Source: Saccoglossus kowalevskii (lineage: Eukaryota; Hemichordata; Enteropneusta; Harrimaniidae). From it: DNA of 64,000 bases. The position numbers and the translations under genes are program-made. The stretch lies in the NCBI RefSeq assembly GCF_000003605.2, contig NW_003156243.1, positions 139,124 through 203,123 of the forward strand, given 5' to 3'. Position 1 is the stretch's first letter, and each line of letters starts with the position of its first letter. The notes beneath the pieces are model-generated. The model made no database searches and was not told the origin of the DNA. It saw only the letters and a list, made by a program, of their open reading frames with translations. This document shows positions 37,501 to 50,923 of the stretch, piece after piece.

Positions 37501-40500
37501 ATGAAATGTCTCGCTGTTCAATAACATAAGGGAAGTAGTGATAAAATATGTGAAACAACCATAGTGTTGCATTAATAAATAATAGGTGTAAAAATAGATG
37601 TATGTAAACTGCGCAGGCGCAATGGTTTATATAAAGATAGTGGCATTCGTGATTGAGTCAACAAATGCGCGAATAAGATTGGCTGTCATCTGGTCACTGT
37701 GAACATAATAAGTTTTATCAGGCCTTATAAGTCATATTGTATTTTAGTTGTTCTAACAATGGTTATAATCTACTATGCTTGGTATTTACAGATTCGACTT
37801 ACGTCATTATTAAGCGTAATTAACTAGTAGTGGGCGTGATTTATATGATTCGGCAACCGTGTTCGAATGTCGCAGTGATACATCCAACACATTAGCCGTG
37901 ACAAATTTGAAAATGTTAACATCTCGAATACAAATACATGTTTGATATATCTGCATGGCAAACTAATAGCATTTGTATTTGTCTTTACTTTGCTTATGGG
38001 AAGCAAATATTTATTGACTTTTGGGTTATGTATATGCAATCAAATTAAATTGTTTACTCAACGTAGGCTGTTAAAAAATGAGATAGATAGTCCATGTAAA
38101 CAATGACGGTAAATGAATATACAAAGTATTAGAATGTGCTTGCTGGTGCATGGCCAATAATCAGTTTAGAGTGAGTAATGTGTCACTGTTCAACCCAATA
38201 TATGTCGTGCATGTCTTAGTCATTGAACTGTGAATTACGCAGATGTATTGTATTAGTAGATTTATTATATGTACTCCCCGGGTGAGGTGGGAAATAATTT
38301 TACAAAGTGTAGTCAGTACTGAATCATGTGTACTCATATGTGCTTGAGGAGAGAGGGTGAAAAGTATGGAATCCATCATATGTTATTCAATTGCATGCTT
38401 AGAAGGTATAATAGCATATCTATTATACCCTTATCTCACAATTTTTAAATCAATTTTACCTCTTTGAAATATTCAGCCAGAGTTGAGTTGTTTGCGATTT
38501 TTAGAATAATATCTGAAGAGTAGATACATGGCCTTATGCATCGATTTAATTAGTGATACTATATAATGTAGACGAATCAGGTCAATACTGAAATATATAC
38601 TCATGTTCACCGGATCCATCTTGCACCACTCATTTGGAAATTGTGAGTATTTATTTCAGATGCATAGTGCGTGGTATTGAAGATACCGTTATTCATCAGA
38701 TCACTATTATTGTATCTGTTATCCTTTCCGACAGGTCAACCATTTTGAAAAGTGTTTGCCATGGGGTAGGCAGCTGATAAATCAGGCATATAGGCGTTAT
38801 CCCCAACCATGTTCATCCCAGATTGTTTCAATGGTTTCCTTGCATATTCACAGCGCGTGTATTACATGTGTATTATGATTGTGTATACCGCGATAATCTC
38901 CCTACCCAAGCATCCACTGTGTTCTGCATTTATATAGGCCAGAAATGCATTTGGTTTACTTGCACGCGGAATGGCATCCTCATTCCATATCACTACAGAA
39001 TATCGGAGTTGTATTCTCTTATCTTATAAATAATTGATCTGTATTGTTCTGCAGGCTGGAAAATATTAGATATACGCATTTACATATCTTAGTACTGGGT
39101 TTAAAAGGTCAATAACAACGAGGTTTATAATACCCTGGGCCATCTTATCTTGATTTGATCTCGAAATATTTCCATAATAATAATGTTTTGAGTTTAACGA
39201 ATTGCTATAAATATTTTGACACGTACACTAATATAATTTATGAATAATTATTGCTTATTATCTGGCATTTTAGATATAGAGTTATACATACACCAAGTGT
39301 GGGTTATTTCTTTTATAAACACCGTTAACTAATTAGAAAACACCTGTTGAAAACAAAATACGTGCATGATAATATGTTAGTTAATCGTAGACATAGCGAT
39401 ATCATTGTGAAATATACGTTCATATAATATGCTATGTTCTGTTTATTTTTAATATACAACCGAACTGCACAAACAACCGTTACTAAACTAGGGCGATGTA
39501 CTGCGTACCCTATACGTCTTCATTTTTTAAAGATGCACAATGGGTAGGAACATATAATGTTTAGTAATGCCGCTTGATACTGCATATTGATAGATACACT
39601 GAATCATGGTTTATCATGAACTGAGATCGCTGTAAGTGCACATCGTAGTATTCTTTCAATGAAACAATAGCACTCTCTTATACACACATCTAACTAACTG
39701 CTGTGTGTCCTACAAACGCAACCTTTTTAGTTTGTGACTTATCATAATCCGATTTGAGTATTGAACAAGAATATTACAAAAAATATTTGTTTTCGTCCAC
39801 ATTGCATCATTAATGAGTTTTCACGAAATAAACCGACACTTCAGCTGGTTATCAAAATATATGGATTGCCAACTATTGTATGCTATTCATATTCACTGGC
39901 CACTACGGAATATCGGCATTTTATTACGGCTTGCATATGTTAAATTTCTACCATCCTATCGCAATAACGCATTTGTCGAGGCATCTTATATTGCAGTGCA
40001 TGTAACATATTTGTAATCAGTATAATCGTACCAATCTGTACTTGTGGTGCAATTTTTAATCATAGCAAAGAATGACGCAAACAGACTATTGTCAGATTTA
40101 CATACATATTGCCTTGTTATCAGAGTGGCTAAACGTACGTGCACTCATGGTACAGCTGTTTTTTACCACATATCAGACCTCCTAGCTGCGCTAACTATGT
40201 ACTATTAATTGACAGAACTTATAATGGCATGAGAGATGATGACCATCAACCATGAAAATCGCATTATTTTAGCAGTGACAGTGAAATATTTAAAATAGAT
40301 AGATGTATAGTTTCAACAGAGAAGCAGAAGTGAACAAATGATCTATGCATCCTCCATCAAGCGTACTCCTTCACCAGACTTGATTCTTGTTACATATCCA
40401 TCTATATAAATTGCAGCCTTGTCAAAAAACATAGCGTAGCTATACACATGGTTCATTTAACTTTTACTGATTGTAGATGAATAACAATTATTACATTATT

Positions 40501-41304
40501 ACAGTACTCATCCCTATCATCATTGCATTGTTTATTAAGCTACGTACGAAATTTAGGCAACATTGATTATAGGATGGTGACATTCTGTCACTAGTCAACG
40601 GATATTAATACCAACACGTTCCCCATTACAATGCAGCTGACTCTCGAAAATACGTTTTTCTTCTTTCTCGCCATACAAAGCACCAGTATACATAAATACT
40701 CAGATTAATACAACTCTCCATTCCACAACAATACGTTGACACGTCAAAGTACATTTATACTTTTTCAAACTGAACACTAATGACGTACTCTCGCTATGTC
40801 CTATTGACATTTAATTTCACACTAATCCTGTCGTATATAACAGGGGTGAATGTTTTTCAGTAGACATGCACATGCACATAAAAAACAATTGCTAGTAGTG
40901 GATAAGGAGATGGTGCCTCAAGGGGATAACAAGCAAGCCACTCAAAGTATGTATGTTTGAATTTCCCTTAATACCTAATAGAAATACCCATAGTGATTTA
41001 AAACACACAATGCTGGTTTTCAATTTGGTAAGAATAATACGCCCCTGAATTCGGAAGCTGCTTCAATATTATACTGTACTTCGTATTTAGTCTTACTGGA
41101 AGCTAATTCTGGCCTGAAACATCGATGGTACCACTTATAATTTATTTTGTTAGTGGAGCTGTCAATCGAATAAGATTGTCTTGTACACTGGGTGAAAAAC
41201 CTAGTAAATACCTTACACATATAGCGTCCACTATAATGCAGTATGCATACCTTGGTTCCAGTTTAACACCAATGTGTTCTGCTATGAATGAATGGTTTCC
41301 ACAC

Positions 41305-41602
41305 TAAATACACTAGTAAATACACCATTAATAAAAGGAATAATTACACTGATAACTATTCACCTTATCTCATCGAAAATAGCATAGCTAACTACACTTG
41401 ATATCCATACGTTTAACACAATGTTAATTACACAGATAACTACACTGGTTACCACACGGGTAACTAAACTGGTTACCACACTTAATTACACGGGATATTG
41501 CAATGGAAACTACACTGGTAACCGCACTGTTAATTACACGGGTAACTACATTGGTAGCCACACTTAATTACACGAGTAACTAAACTGATAACTACACGGC
41601 TA
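41305..41602. repeat. Degenerate 12-bp minisatellite (TAACTACACTGG type)
   Basis: Units of roughly 12 bases such as TAACTACACTGG, TTACCACACGGG and TAACTAAACTGG repeat through the block. A TTAATTACAC variant recurs at 41424, 41482, 41530 and 41564, suggesting a loose higher-order unit of three to five monomers. Copies differ by substitutions and one- to two-base indels. The clearest part is 41395-41602. Confidence 0.75.
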
Positions 41603-44600
41603 AAGGCGTATGTACCTTTGTAGCAATATTGAATTCAGTGTGACCCGGCATTGAATAATGTCAGATAAAATACCGCTACAATAAATAATCATATAGCGTC
41701 ACGTCACGTATAATTGTAACGCTGCGTTGTAGTCAGTGTTGACTGAATAGTATCTGTATATGTTATGACACATACATTACCATACAGGATGTAGTTTAAC
41801 GATGCTCAGGTGAATTTGCACTACTATTTATATATCAACTTGATCTCTGATGACAATCACACGAAGGACAAGGAGACACTCCATTTATTACCTTCAAGAG
41901 ATACTTGGATATCGTTAATAACCAATATATCTCAAGAGAATTAGGCCTAACTACCATATACATAAATGCACGTGACTTAATTGCATTTCATTTAGCTTAA
42001 TTATGCCAGCAGTTAACAACGAAAGTCATGATGACCATTAAAAATATCAATAAAATAATGCTTCATTGCATTTCAATAATGATTCTTTTCAGTGCCAGCA
42101 GGATAATCTAATTCTAAGTCTTTATGCCCAATGACAAACCACTTATAAAATAGAATAGAATAGAATAGAATAGAATAGAATAGAATAGAATAGAATAGAA
42201 TAGAATAGAATAGAATATTAAAGTGATAATAACACCTTAATACATAAACAAAGCACACAATTACATTGAAATAGACACTATAAAAAAATCATAAGGCACA
42301 ATAGAGCCATTGTCGATCGATTGAACGATTATTATATACAAACCATGTTATGCTAATTAAAAATAATATTTTCTATAGATATACTGAATGTGGGTATCAC
42401 ATTATTCATATCCTGGTAACTTTATGATAATTCTGAAGTCCGAATCAAGTATTATCAAAATGACATGCCTATATTACGTTTCCGGTTTCGTTTCTGGTTT
42501 CGTGTTTGATTGTCTCTGTTATGTGGGAAACATATTCGCATTAAACATGCGTACACGTTCCTATCCAAGGATTCAAACTCATACAGCCGCTATAAATTCA
42601 CTTATATGGCAACCCTTAATGGAATGCAAAACCCTTTATCTTGTACCATTAAATCAGAGGTAGCTTTAACGATGTTTTCACTGTATTATTGTGAGAATCC
42701 ATTTAACCATAATCCTATCTCGTCTACTACTTCAGAAGCGATGTAATATTTCGCCACTATACGACGTGTGCACAGTGTATGCAATACGTATATCGAGGCC
42801 ACGACTTAGTTATGTATGGCTAGCATTACTTGTGATATTAGAACATTGTATATGCAGGTAGTCTATAGCTTAATTAATGGTAACCCTTGCTTGTACATAT
42901 CTACTTGCCCTGTTCACGTTTATGTATTACTATATGTATTTTGTTCGCAAAATGACTATGACAATTATTGGTTATACCTTCGTTTTCTATCTTTTGAACT
43001 GAACTTATATTTAACAACTCACAACAGGGCAATGTTGCGTGGTATGATTTACATTATTCTAATTTAGGTCACTAACGTTTGGAAGCTATAACCCAACACC
43101 GGTTGTTTGAATACGAAGTGACAAGATATGCTTATCTAATATTTGCCTATAAAGCTAAGTGATAAAATCGTGTATTAAGGCGCAGGTGCTCTTGTTGAGA
43201 AAAACGGGACATCAAATGTGTTCTCTATTGACATTGCGTTGAGAGAACGACAGTGTTTGTGTTTGTTAAATGAAAAAAGTAGCATTCTTGAAAGGGTGTG
43301 CATATGTGCATTGGACCATTTCAGCAGAATAAAAGGATCTGTGTAGGAAATGAACAAATGCTGGTAGTTGAGACCATTATTTAGTGTTTCACAGAGATGT
43401 TGTTTAAAAAAAGATAAAGATGCATGGGCAACATGAGCGTGATTTTATATAGTAGTGAAAAAATGGTAAATTTTCAAAAAAAAACAATAAGTGATTTTCA
43501 AATGATAATGAACACACTTTCCATTGAACAATGAATACAAATAATTATTACTATTAATGAAGAAATATTGGAAATCGCTCTGTTGTTATTATGCAGATTA
43601 AAGATATGCATTATTTCCCTGCAGAATGACATTCAGGTTACTGTTCGATTAAAAGTATAAGCACGATTAAGGAAATATCACATGCATCCACTCTCAGACA
43701 CTTTCCGTACGAATACATCCGTGTTTGTAATCTCTGACACAGCCGTAGACTGATTGGTTAATTCCCAACTGAATAAAAAGTAATTTTGAAATGTTAAAAA
43801 GGCAGAATTGTAATTCTATCCGGAGCTCTAATCTTTACAGCACACTTGGCATAAGAGGGTAATTCTCTGCGTTTTGTGAAAGCGTTCTACGTCATACTAT
43901 AAATACATGTTACGTCATAATTTGTATACTTGTATACAATATTTGATGTGCACGAGGGATTTTTTTTTCAAATGTTGAAAGTCGAAGATGAGTTTTCATA
44001 TAACAGCAATATTACTATGACTTAAGAATTTATATATCTGCTACTGCAACATTGTAACTATCTTGTCAATCGCATTTTTTAGCAGGCTTGACAACCATTC
44101 ATTTACTGTTTAAAATTATTACCCACGCGTAGAATACTTGTGTTTTATTTTATGTTGAGTGACATCCATTGGCAATACAAGTTTCCACAACTTATTCGCT
44201 ATGTCAGATGTCAATAATGATACATTAACCCAGTCAGTAGTAATAACTAACTACATACGATGTCCTTGACCACAAAGTGTCGTATGTTATAACTCCATTA
44301 CGTCACCGTAAATCGATTACCTATGTGTATTGACATTTCAATTGCATACTAGATATTACATTTTATTCTTCAATCGCCATTATCAGCAGTGTAGAACTGG
44401 TGCAGTTATCTCGTTCGATTTGCACTAGAGCTGTTTTTTGATACTTGGCCGAATAATGACATCTGTTTTCAAGTAAGTAGCAGAATACTGCTACTGATTG
44501 TTGATTACATTATTGAGTTATGCATGTCCTTCCTTGTCATCAGTAGTCCAGACACGTACTTCCGCCCTTTTGTCCAGGCCTTCACAAGCGTTGTTACTGG

Positions 44601-45065
44601 GAATCAGAAAAGAATTCATATGGTGATTTGTTCACAAAATGTAGTCATGAATACTGCAATCCATGACTTGAATTCAGATAAAATTGGATCATAGAAGCTT
44701 TGCCATGGTGTCATAGTAACAACCGTTGTTAGAGTCAGAAATGTAGTCTTCTATCCTACGTCGGTAATTCTTGAGATTGTAGTGTTTCACGGAATGATGT
44801 GCACTTGCGCAATAATACGTAGTAGTACTGAATATGCACACAGTTTTGTCATCTTTCAGCTTGGACTGTTTCCATATAACGATACATATTTGTTACCCCA
44901 CCTCACACACGTCATGTCATGTCATTTCATGTCATATGAATAGAAAAAAAACAATATAAAGGCGTTCCCTTTGTATTCGGCAATTGCAATTCAGGTATAT
45001 AGAGTTTGTGAACTAGTGAAATAACTTAATGAAAACATTTAGGTAAAAGTTTAAATTAACTTTAT
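41603..45065 (+). other. Intronic AT-rich DNA
   Basis: No gene was recognised. It includes the (TAGAA)13 microsatellite, a 12-bp direct duplication (TTTCCGGTTTCG type) near 42479-42502 and a short (TCATG)n run at 44911-44937. Open frames here lack family resemblance. Confidence 0.4.
42151..42215. repeat. (TAGAA)13 pentanucleotide microsatellite
   Basis: Thirteen uninterrupted TAGAA units. The absence of mismatches implies recent expansion, so length polymorphism is likely. Confidence 0.97.
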
Positions 45066-46190
45066 TAGCTCCGCTGTCGACTTTGTCGAGCAGAGCTTAT
45101 CATATGAGTGATTGTCCGTCGTCGTCCGTCGTCCGTGTCAATGTTTTACTTTTTCGAATTCTTCTTGAAAACTACAAGCCTGATTGCTTTGATACTTGGT
45201 GTATATGTACCTTGGGTAGACCTCTCACAAATTTGTTCATTTTGTAATGATATCCTTAATTCTCTAATTTTGGTAAATATTTTTGTCATTTTTGGTAAAA
45301 AGTGATATTTTCGACTTCTTGTTAAAAACCGCAAGTCCAATTGCTTTGAAATTACATATATAGGTACTACATGTGGACCTCTCAGATTTGTTCATTTTGT
45401 AATGATATCTACAATTCTCTAATTTTGGTGAATATTTTTGTAATTTTTGGTAAAAAGTGATATTTTCGACTTCTTGTTAAAAACCGCAAGTCCAATTGCT
45501 TTGATATTACATATATAGGTACTACATGTGGACCTCTCTCAGATTTGTTCATTTTGTAATGATATCTTTAATTCTCTAATTGTGGTGAATATTTTCATCA
45601 TTTTTTGTAAAAAGTGATATTTTCGACTTCTTGTCAAAAACCGCAAGTCCAATTGCTTTGATATTACATATATAGATACTAAATGTGGACCTCTTTCAGA
45701 TTTGTTCATTTTGTAATGATATCTTTAATTCTCTAATTTGGTAAATATTTTTGTCATTTTTGGTCAAAAGTGATATTTTTGACTTCTTGTTAAAACTGCA
45801 AGTCCAATTGCTTTGATATTACATTTATAGGTACTACATGTGGACCTCTTTCAGATTTGTCCATTTTGTAATGATATCTTTAATTCTCTAATTGTGGTAA
45901 ATATTTTTGTCATTTTTGGACAAAAGTGATATTTTTGACATCTTGTTAAAAACTGCAAGTCCAATTGCTTTGATATTACATATATAGGTACTACATGTGG
46001 ACCTCTTTCAGATTTGTTAATTTCGTGGTGATATCTTCAATTATCTAATTTTGATGATTATTTTTGCTGAAAAGTGATACATTGCTTTGATACTATACAT
46101 ATTGTTCATTTTCTAATGATATCTTCTGTTCTTTAATTGCAATGTGCATTGCTAACAGCGGAGCTATCTCAGCCGACAGGCTGCTTGTTA
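45066..46190 (+). mobile_element. Helentron-related non-autonomous element (pearl/HINE type)
   Basis: The 5' end TAGCTCCGCTGT (45066-45077) has an exact inverted copy ACAGCGGAGCTA (46155-46166) placed about 24 bases before the 3' end. After it comes a stem-loop CAGCC GACA GGCTG (46170-46183) and the end near CTTGTTA (46190). A (GTCCGTC)-type simple repeat follows the 5' end (45114-45137). The middle is a tandem array of about 156-bp monomers. This order (5' inverted repeat, simple repeat, satellite-like core, subterminal inverted repeat, 3' hairpin) is the known plan of pearl/HINE elements, which are mobilised by Helentron rolling-circle proteins and insert within T-rich sites. There is no coding capacity and no target duplication is expected. 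The exact 3' boundary is uncertain by a few bases. Confidence 0.75.
45152..46130 (+). repeat. Internal tandem array, about 156-bp monomers, six copies plus a shortened one
   Basis: The anchor TTGCTTTGA recurs at 45184, 45341, 45496, 45653, 45808, 45965 and 46082, giving steps of 157, 155, 157, 155, 157 and 117. Monomers share GACTTCTTGTTAAAAACYGC, GTACTACATGTGGACCTCT and TTTGTTCATTTTGTAATGAT. The first copy is the most divergent, the middle ones are nearly identical, and the last is shortened. Open frames across it are artefacts. Confidence 0.95.
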
Positions 46191-49100
46191 TGGTTACGTA
46201 TAGCAGTATTTTGTTTTGTTTTTCATTGGCAACACTAGCTATATAACTTGTTAGACATAAATTGATATTGTTATAGACATATACAAGTGCACCCAGTTGT
46301 AAGAACTTTAAATAAACGTAGAATGTTTCGTGTTACGCACACTTGAGATGCATTGTGCATATTAGCTGCAACATCACTTTGTTATCTAATCCAATCCACT
46401 TCATGCAGTGTGTGATTTACATCAACGTCATATATTTTCTTTAACTGCCTACAACTAATATAATCGTTGGTGCTATAACTTAATTAGCCAGCCACGAAAT
46501 GTCCATCGAAATTAGAATGTATATAATTCTCGGTCGTTTAGATAAGTGTGAGAGGTCCCAGGAGAGCGATGAACTGTTTTGAGCAAAGTACTTCACTTCC
46601 TAACTGATAAAGCAATTGTCGTATCTCCCTTTTCGCACCTTAATCGACAAAACTCACCCGTCTTTGTTCTGATGTGCTTGAAATGTCTCTTCAAAATCTC
46701 ATTTATTGTCACTTAGCAATAATGTTACTTTCATGTATGTGATATACATGTACTACTCTGAATCCTGTTTACGTTTCACGTAGCTAGTCAAACGTTTTTT
46801 TTTTCATAGTTTATTACTATGTTACGTTTCTTGCGTCTAATTATACAGTATGAGAGCAAGAGAAATCCATCAGCTCGGTACATGTCTCGACACATTGTAT
46901 CTTTTCTTAATGTTCGTTCATATTGATCGTTTAAAAAGTTCAAACCAGGCAGGTAATTGCATCATCCGGGGTATAACACAACTGTTGTTGAATTTATAAC
47001 GAGCATGCTATGATAACACTAATTTGTATGCATACTTTAACCACACCGGATCAGCAATCAACACGCGAACCTAACACAATGAATCAAATCATGTATATGT
47101 TCCTTAAAGCCTAGTCCACAGACTAACTCACACTCGCACTGGATAATATAATCGGATATTTCATGCCAATTGCAGTTTGCTGTTGTGGGTACGCTTTATT
47201 TTTATTTTAACTTACCTATCTACTACTGAATATGCAAATCACTGGAGGCACATTCATAAACTAGTCGATCTGCAATCTAGAGTAACCACGTCTTCTAATT
47301 ACATGGCATGTCATTATTATGTTATACACATTATATATTTGAATACTAGATTTAATTGACCCGATTGGTTTGTAAAAACTAATATCAACGCAATCTTAAA
47401 TTCTTAAAAGATCACATGAGTTCAGGGCATAGTTAAATGACACTGTCATTTTCTTGATGTGGACGTGAGTAAACCAATCATCAAATCTGACCTTTTAACC
47501 TTTTTAATCAGTCTAAATATGAATCGATAAAAATATTATATAAAACCTGTGATCCGAGAACCTAGTCCTTCACTGTGTGTATGGAACGTATACTCTGAAT
47601 AATTATTCCGCAATTGTTTCAGCCATTAAACTGGGCAGATCATGATCGTATTGCACCTAAGTGCGCCATAATCCGATGGCTGGAATATATATATGATAAT
47701 AAAACTATGTGTTCCCTGAATACTGCTAATACAGTAAGGCATGTTTTCAAGCAAATTCAATAAATGTTTTTCAATACAAACATCGAGGGAATTGTGGTAT
47801 ATGGGTAATGTGAAACTAGTACCGTAGCAAAGGCACACTACGCATGTGCCATAAAGCGAATTACGCTGGCAGAAATGTCAGTGGTTTGTGGTATTCACCA
47901 CCGAAATACACACACAATAAATTATTACATATTCAATAAAGCTGTTCCCTTAACTTTAGGTATAACCCCCTGTGCTCATTTGATACTCTCTTTGTGAATA
48001 ATTTGTGTTATTGTGACAACCAGTGTTAGCTAAAGTTGGTGGCTGTTTTTGACATATGCGCTGTCATTAGATTGTATCTAAACAAAAGGAACCAGAGTTG
48101 ACGACGACGAACTTATTATATTGGTCTGCTTAGTACTAAGAAAGCGTAGAGATATTTGAAACCCAGAGATATCGCGGGTCTGGAATGAGCTAGGGAAGTT
48201 GTAATTTTGTATCCAAATAACAAGTCCATAGATAAACGTATAACGTAATGTGCTTTGGCTGGTAGTTAAATAAAGAGTTAGAGTTGGTTGGGTGCTGGCT
48301 TCGGCTATCGCTGTGTTCGTAGACGACGACATCGGTCTGTGTCTAGTCATTGGAATGAACGAGCTGAAATCCCTGAGAACTATTCTCCGTGGTAGCGATA
48401 TCCCGGGTACCAACACAGAACGAATTGTAACGTCACATTACCATTGTAATAAGCTTACAATATACAATTATTATGTTATGATGTACGATTCAATAAACTG
48501 TCTAGACATAATTACCAGACTGTCCGTCATATGAATACAATCCAAGGTTGCTATGAATATAGTTGATATTTTAATATAATCAAATGGCTTTGGTGCAAAC
48601 GATTATTATATGAATATAATGTCTTATATTAGAAACATGCCTATCATCAAGTGAACCCCATATAAAATTAAAATTTAACGTGCTGTCTGTAAAGAATAGC
48701 AGTAAGTAATTTCAGTTATGATACGTTATAGGCACTAAAAATGTTTTTGAGTGTGTGTACACACGCCACCACATTTAATTTTTTTTAAGATAAATATAAT
48801 ATAACTGTAAATGATCATTGTTATTAGCCCTGATTGGTAGCATCACGAAAAGCTAAAGTAATAAGTAATAACAGTTCGGTCGTTTCTTTTGGCATGTTAC
48901 ATTGTACGCTATATAATTGCTTTGTTTGTGAGTTTAAGACTTATGAGGCAACTCATACAATGCAATGTATAAGATTGTTGCACCACGTTCAAATAGATCT
49001 TTCAACTTTCACTATGGTGTTAAAATTATCTAAGCTATTCCACTGTGCTTTATGTTCAAGATTATGATACAAACTGATTTTGACATGTGAATTAAGAAAT

Positions 49101-50458
49101 ATATTAAGAATATTTCATAACGAAATATATTCCATATGCACACCAATAACGATTTACATAATTACACGTGAATATTAAAGACAAAACATAATTAATATAT
49201 TCTCGATATGTTTGCATTTCATTTGTAATGTCTTGAAATAGAATTATGACTGAAAGCACTATATGTATCGTGTTCAACAACACTGCATGAATAATAACTT
49301 TATCATAAATATTATTTCTTTGGTAAAATACTATATTTTCTCGCTAAAAATGAAAGAATTTCACTGTGTCGAAAACGGAAAATTTTGTGTTGTTCGTGAT
49401 GTACAACTTTTATGTAAGTTTATGTAATACACATAATTCCATATCATAACTGTGTACTTATTCAACATAGATGTACCAAGTTTTCCATCGCGTATAACAA
49501 TGTAGCTAGCCAGGAAGTACATTTGTCTTGTCCGACATTCGAAATGTTTTCATTACCGCTTGTAGACAAGAAAAACAGTTACCAGGAAATTACTACGTCT
49601 GCTGAATTGAAATGATAAATATATAATGTCCCAATGATGATATTAGGATATTAATGTCAAGTAAATCATAAATATAACAAAATTAACTAATGCATGCATG
49701 TATGTATATATCGGAAGCTAATACTAAATCTATGCCTGTTTACGGTTTGCGCGCCTCTTATATGTTTGTCGATTATCATTGTTGTGTATACTTACTTGAA
49801 TAGTTTACAGCGAACTTTGTATTTCACAGAACCCATATTATGTTTCCATTAGATAAACGACGACCGTTCTCGCCACTACACTAACACAATTCTACAAAGC
49901 ATTAACAATGATACTAATTGGAAAATTAATAGTTATAACAGTAGAACACCAACACACCCAAAGACATTATATGTTCATCTTCAGGGGTGATCATTTTAAC
50001 ATACTAAATGTGTGTTTATGTGGCACATGGCAAAACAAACATAACATGGGGAAATGCAACATGGGACTCGAACAGCGGAAAAAATAATTAGATTACCGTA
50101 AATTGACAATCACATGACCAATATATATAAATGTTAATATAAATATATAAACCTACATCATTGACGTCTTCAGTGAGATAGTTACCGACGAGATGCATCT
50201 GCCTTATGTATGATAACTGATTATTTGGAAACCTTGGAAAGCAAAAGTCGCGATGTCTTCAGAATACAATTACCAGCCGTTAGATTAATGCACTTTCAAA
50301 AAAGATAAGATAAAGACAGACCTGTCAGTAAGGATTATCTCCAATTAATCTCAACTCATAGAAGCTTGAAAATAGTGCAGAAATAAAACACAAAATATGT
50401 TAAAAGTCGATAATCTTGTAAATTGATGCACATCCACTGGATTATAATTGATGTTACA
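46191..50458 (+). other. Intronic AT-rich DNA
   Basis: No gene was recognised. A less AT-rich patch near 48078-48416 has a 112-codon frame on the minus strand and an 80-codon frame on the plus strand. Neither resembles a family I know. Copy 2 of the dispersed 23-bp repeat lies at 49578-49600. Confidence 0.4.
49578..49600 (+). repeat. Dispersed 23-bp repeat, copy 2
   Basis: GTTA then CCAGGAAATTACTACGTCT. It matches copy 1 at 19891-19913 at 21 of 23 positions, same strand, 29.7 kb away. Confidence 0.6.
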
Positions 50459-50466
50459 CTTAAAAC
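50459..50466 (+). repeat. 8-bp target-site duplication, left copy
   Basis: CTTAAAAC, identical to 50916-50923, flanks the palindromic element. Eight bases is the usual duplication length of hAT transposons. Confidence 0.65.
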
Positions 50467-50915
50467 AGGGTTAGGGCAATTACGAATCAACGAATAGCGA
50501 ATCACGAGTCAATAAATCTCAGGCGAAATGTGGATTATAAAAATTAATTAATAACAATAGTGAGGTATTGATGTAATACAGGTTTGCAATAGACAGGGAT
50601 ATTATAGTAAGTAAGTAATTCTTTATTGCTATCGTATCCCATTTGGGATCCTGACTCACCATAGAGACGTTATTTTTAATTACATATATCACAAGTGTAA
50701 TACTTTTGGATTTGGCAAAGCTAGGGGGTCAGAATTAGCATTGTTGAAAAGATAATTATTATACAAAACATATTTAAAATAATATTTAAAATAACGGTTG
50801 TGCATAGTAGTTACAATATTGCAGTACTGGAGATCCACATTTCGTCTTGGATTTGTTGAACCATAATTCGTGATTCGTTGGTCGTTGATTCGTGAATTTT
50901 TAATTACCCTTACTC
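50467..50915. mobile_element. hAT-like non-autonomous palindromic element, 449 bp
   Basis: The left arm (50467-50535) and right arm (50833-50915) are long imperfect terminal inverted repeats. Read inward, both contain AATT, ACGAATCAACGA, CGAATCACGA and CGAAATGTGGAT. The left end begins AGGGTTAGGG, like the (C)AGGGTT ends common in hAT elements; the right end is more diverged. Both sides carry the 8-bp CTTAAAAC duplication. There is no coding capacity. The roughly 300-bp centre contains a GTAAGTAAGTAATTCTTTATT stretch that may be a second, nested insertion. The superfamily rests on the duplication length and the end sequence. Confidence 0.7.
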
Positions 50916-50923
50916 CTTAAAAC
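50916..50923 (+). repeat. 8-bp target-site duplication, right copy
   Basis: CTTAAAAC, identical to 50459-50466. Confidence 0.65.

Larger units (their letters stand above)
29061..41304 (+). other. Intronic AT-rich DNA
   Basis: No gene was recognised. It contains a 13-bp inverted repeat pair enclosing 174 bp (30911-31110), a perfect 8-bp hairpin at 34568-34596, and alternating purine-pyrimidine GTGTGCGCATGCGTG near 36244-36259. Open frames such as 36360-36680 (106 codons) show no family features and are treated as chance. Confidence 0.4.

Noticed and set aside
45108-45340. Open frames on both strands inside the Helentron-like core
   Set aside because: They fall in tandem repeat monomers, recur on both strands and have no protein family features.
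48078-48534. 112-codon minus frame and 80-codon plus frame facing each other
   Set aside because: Neither resembles a family; mutual overlap in a less AT-rich patch suggests chance.
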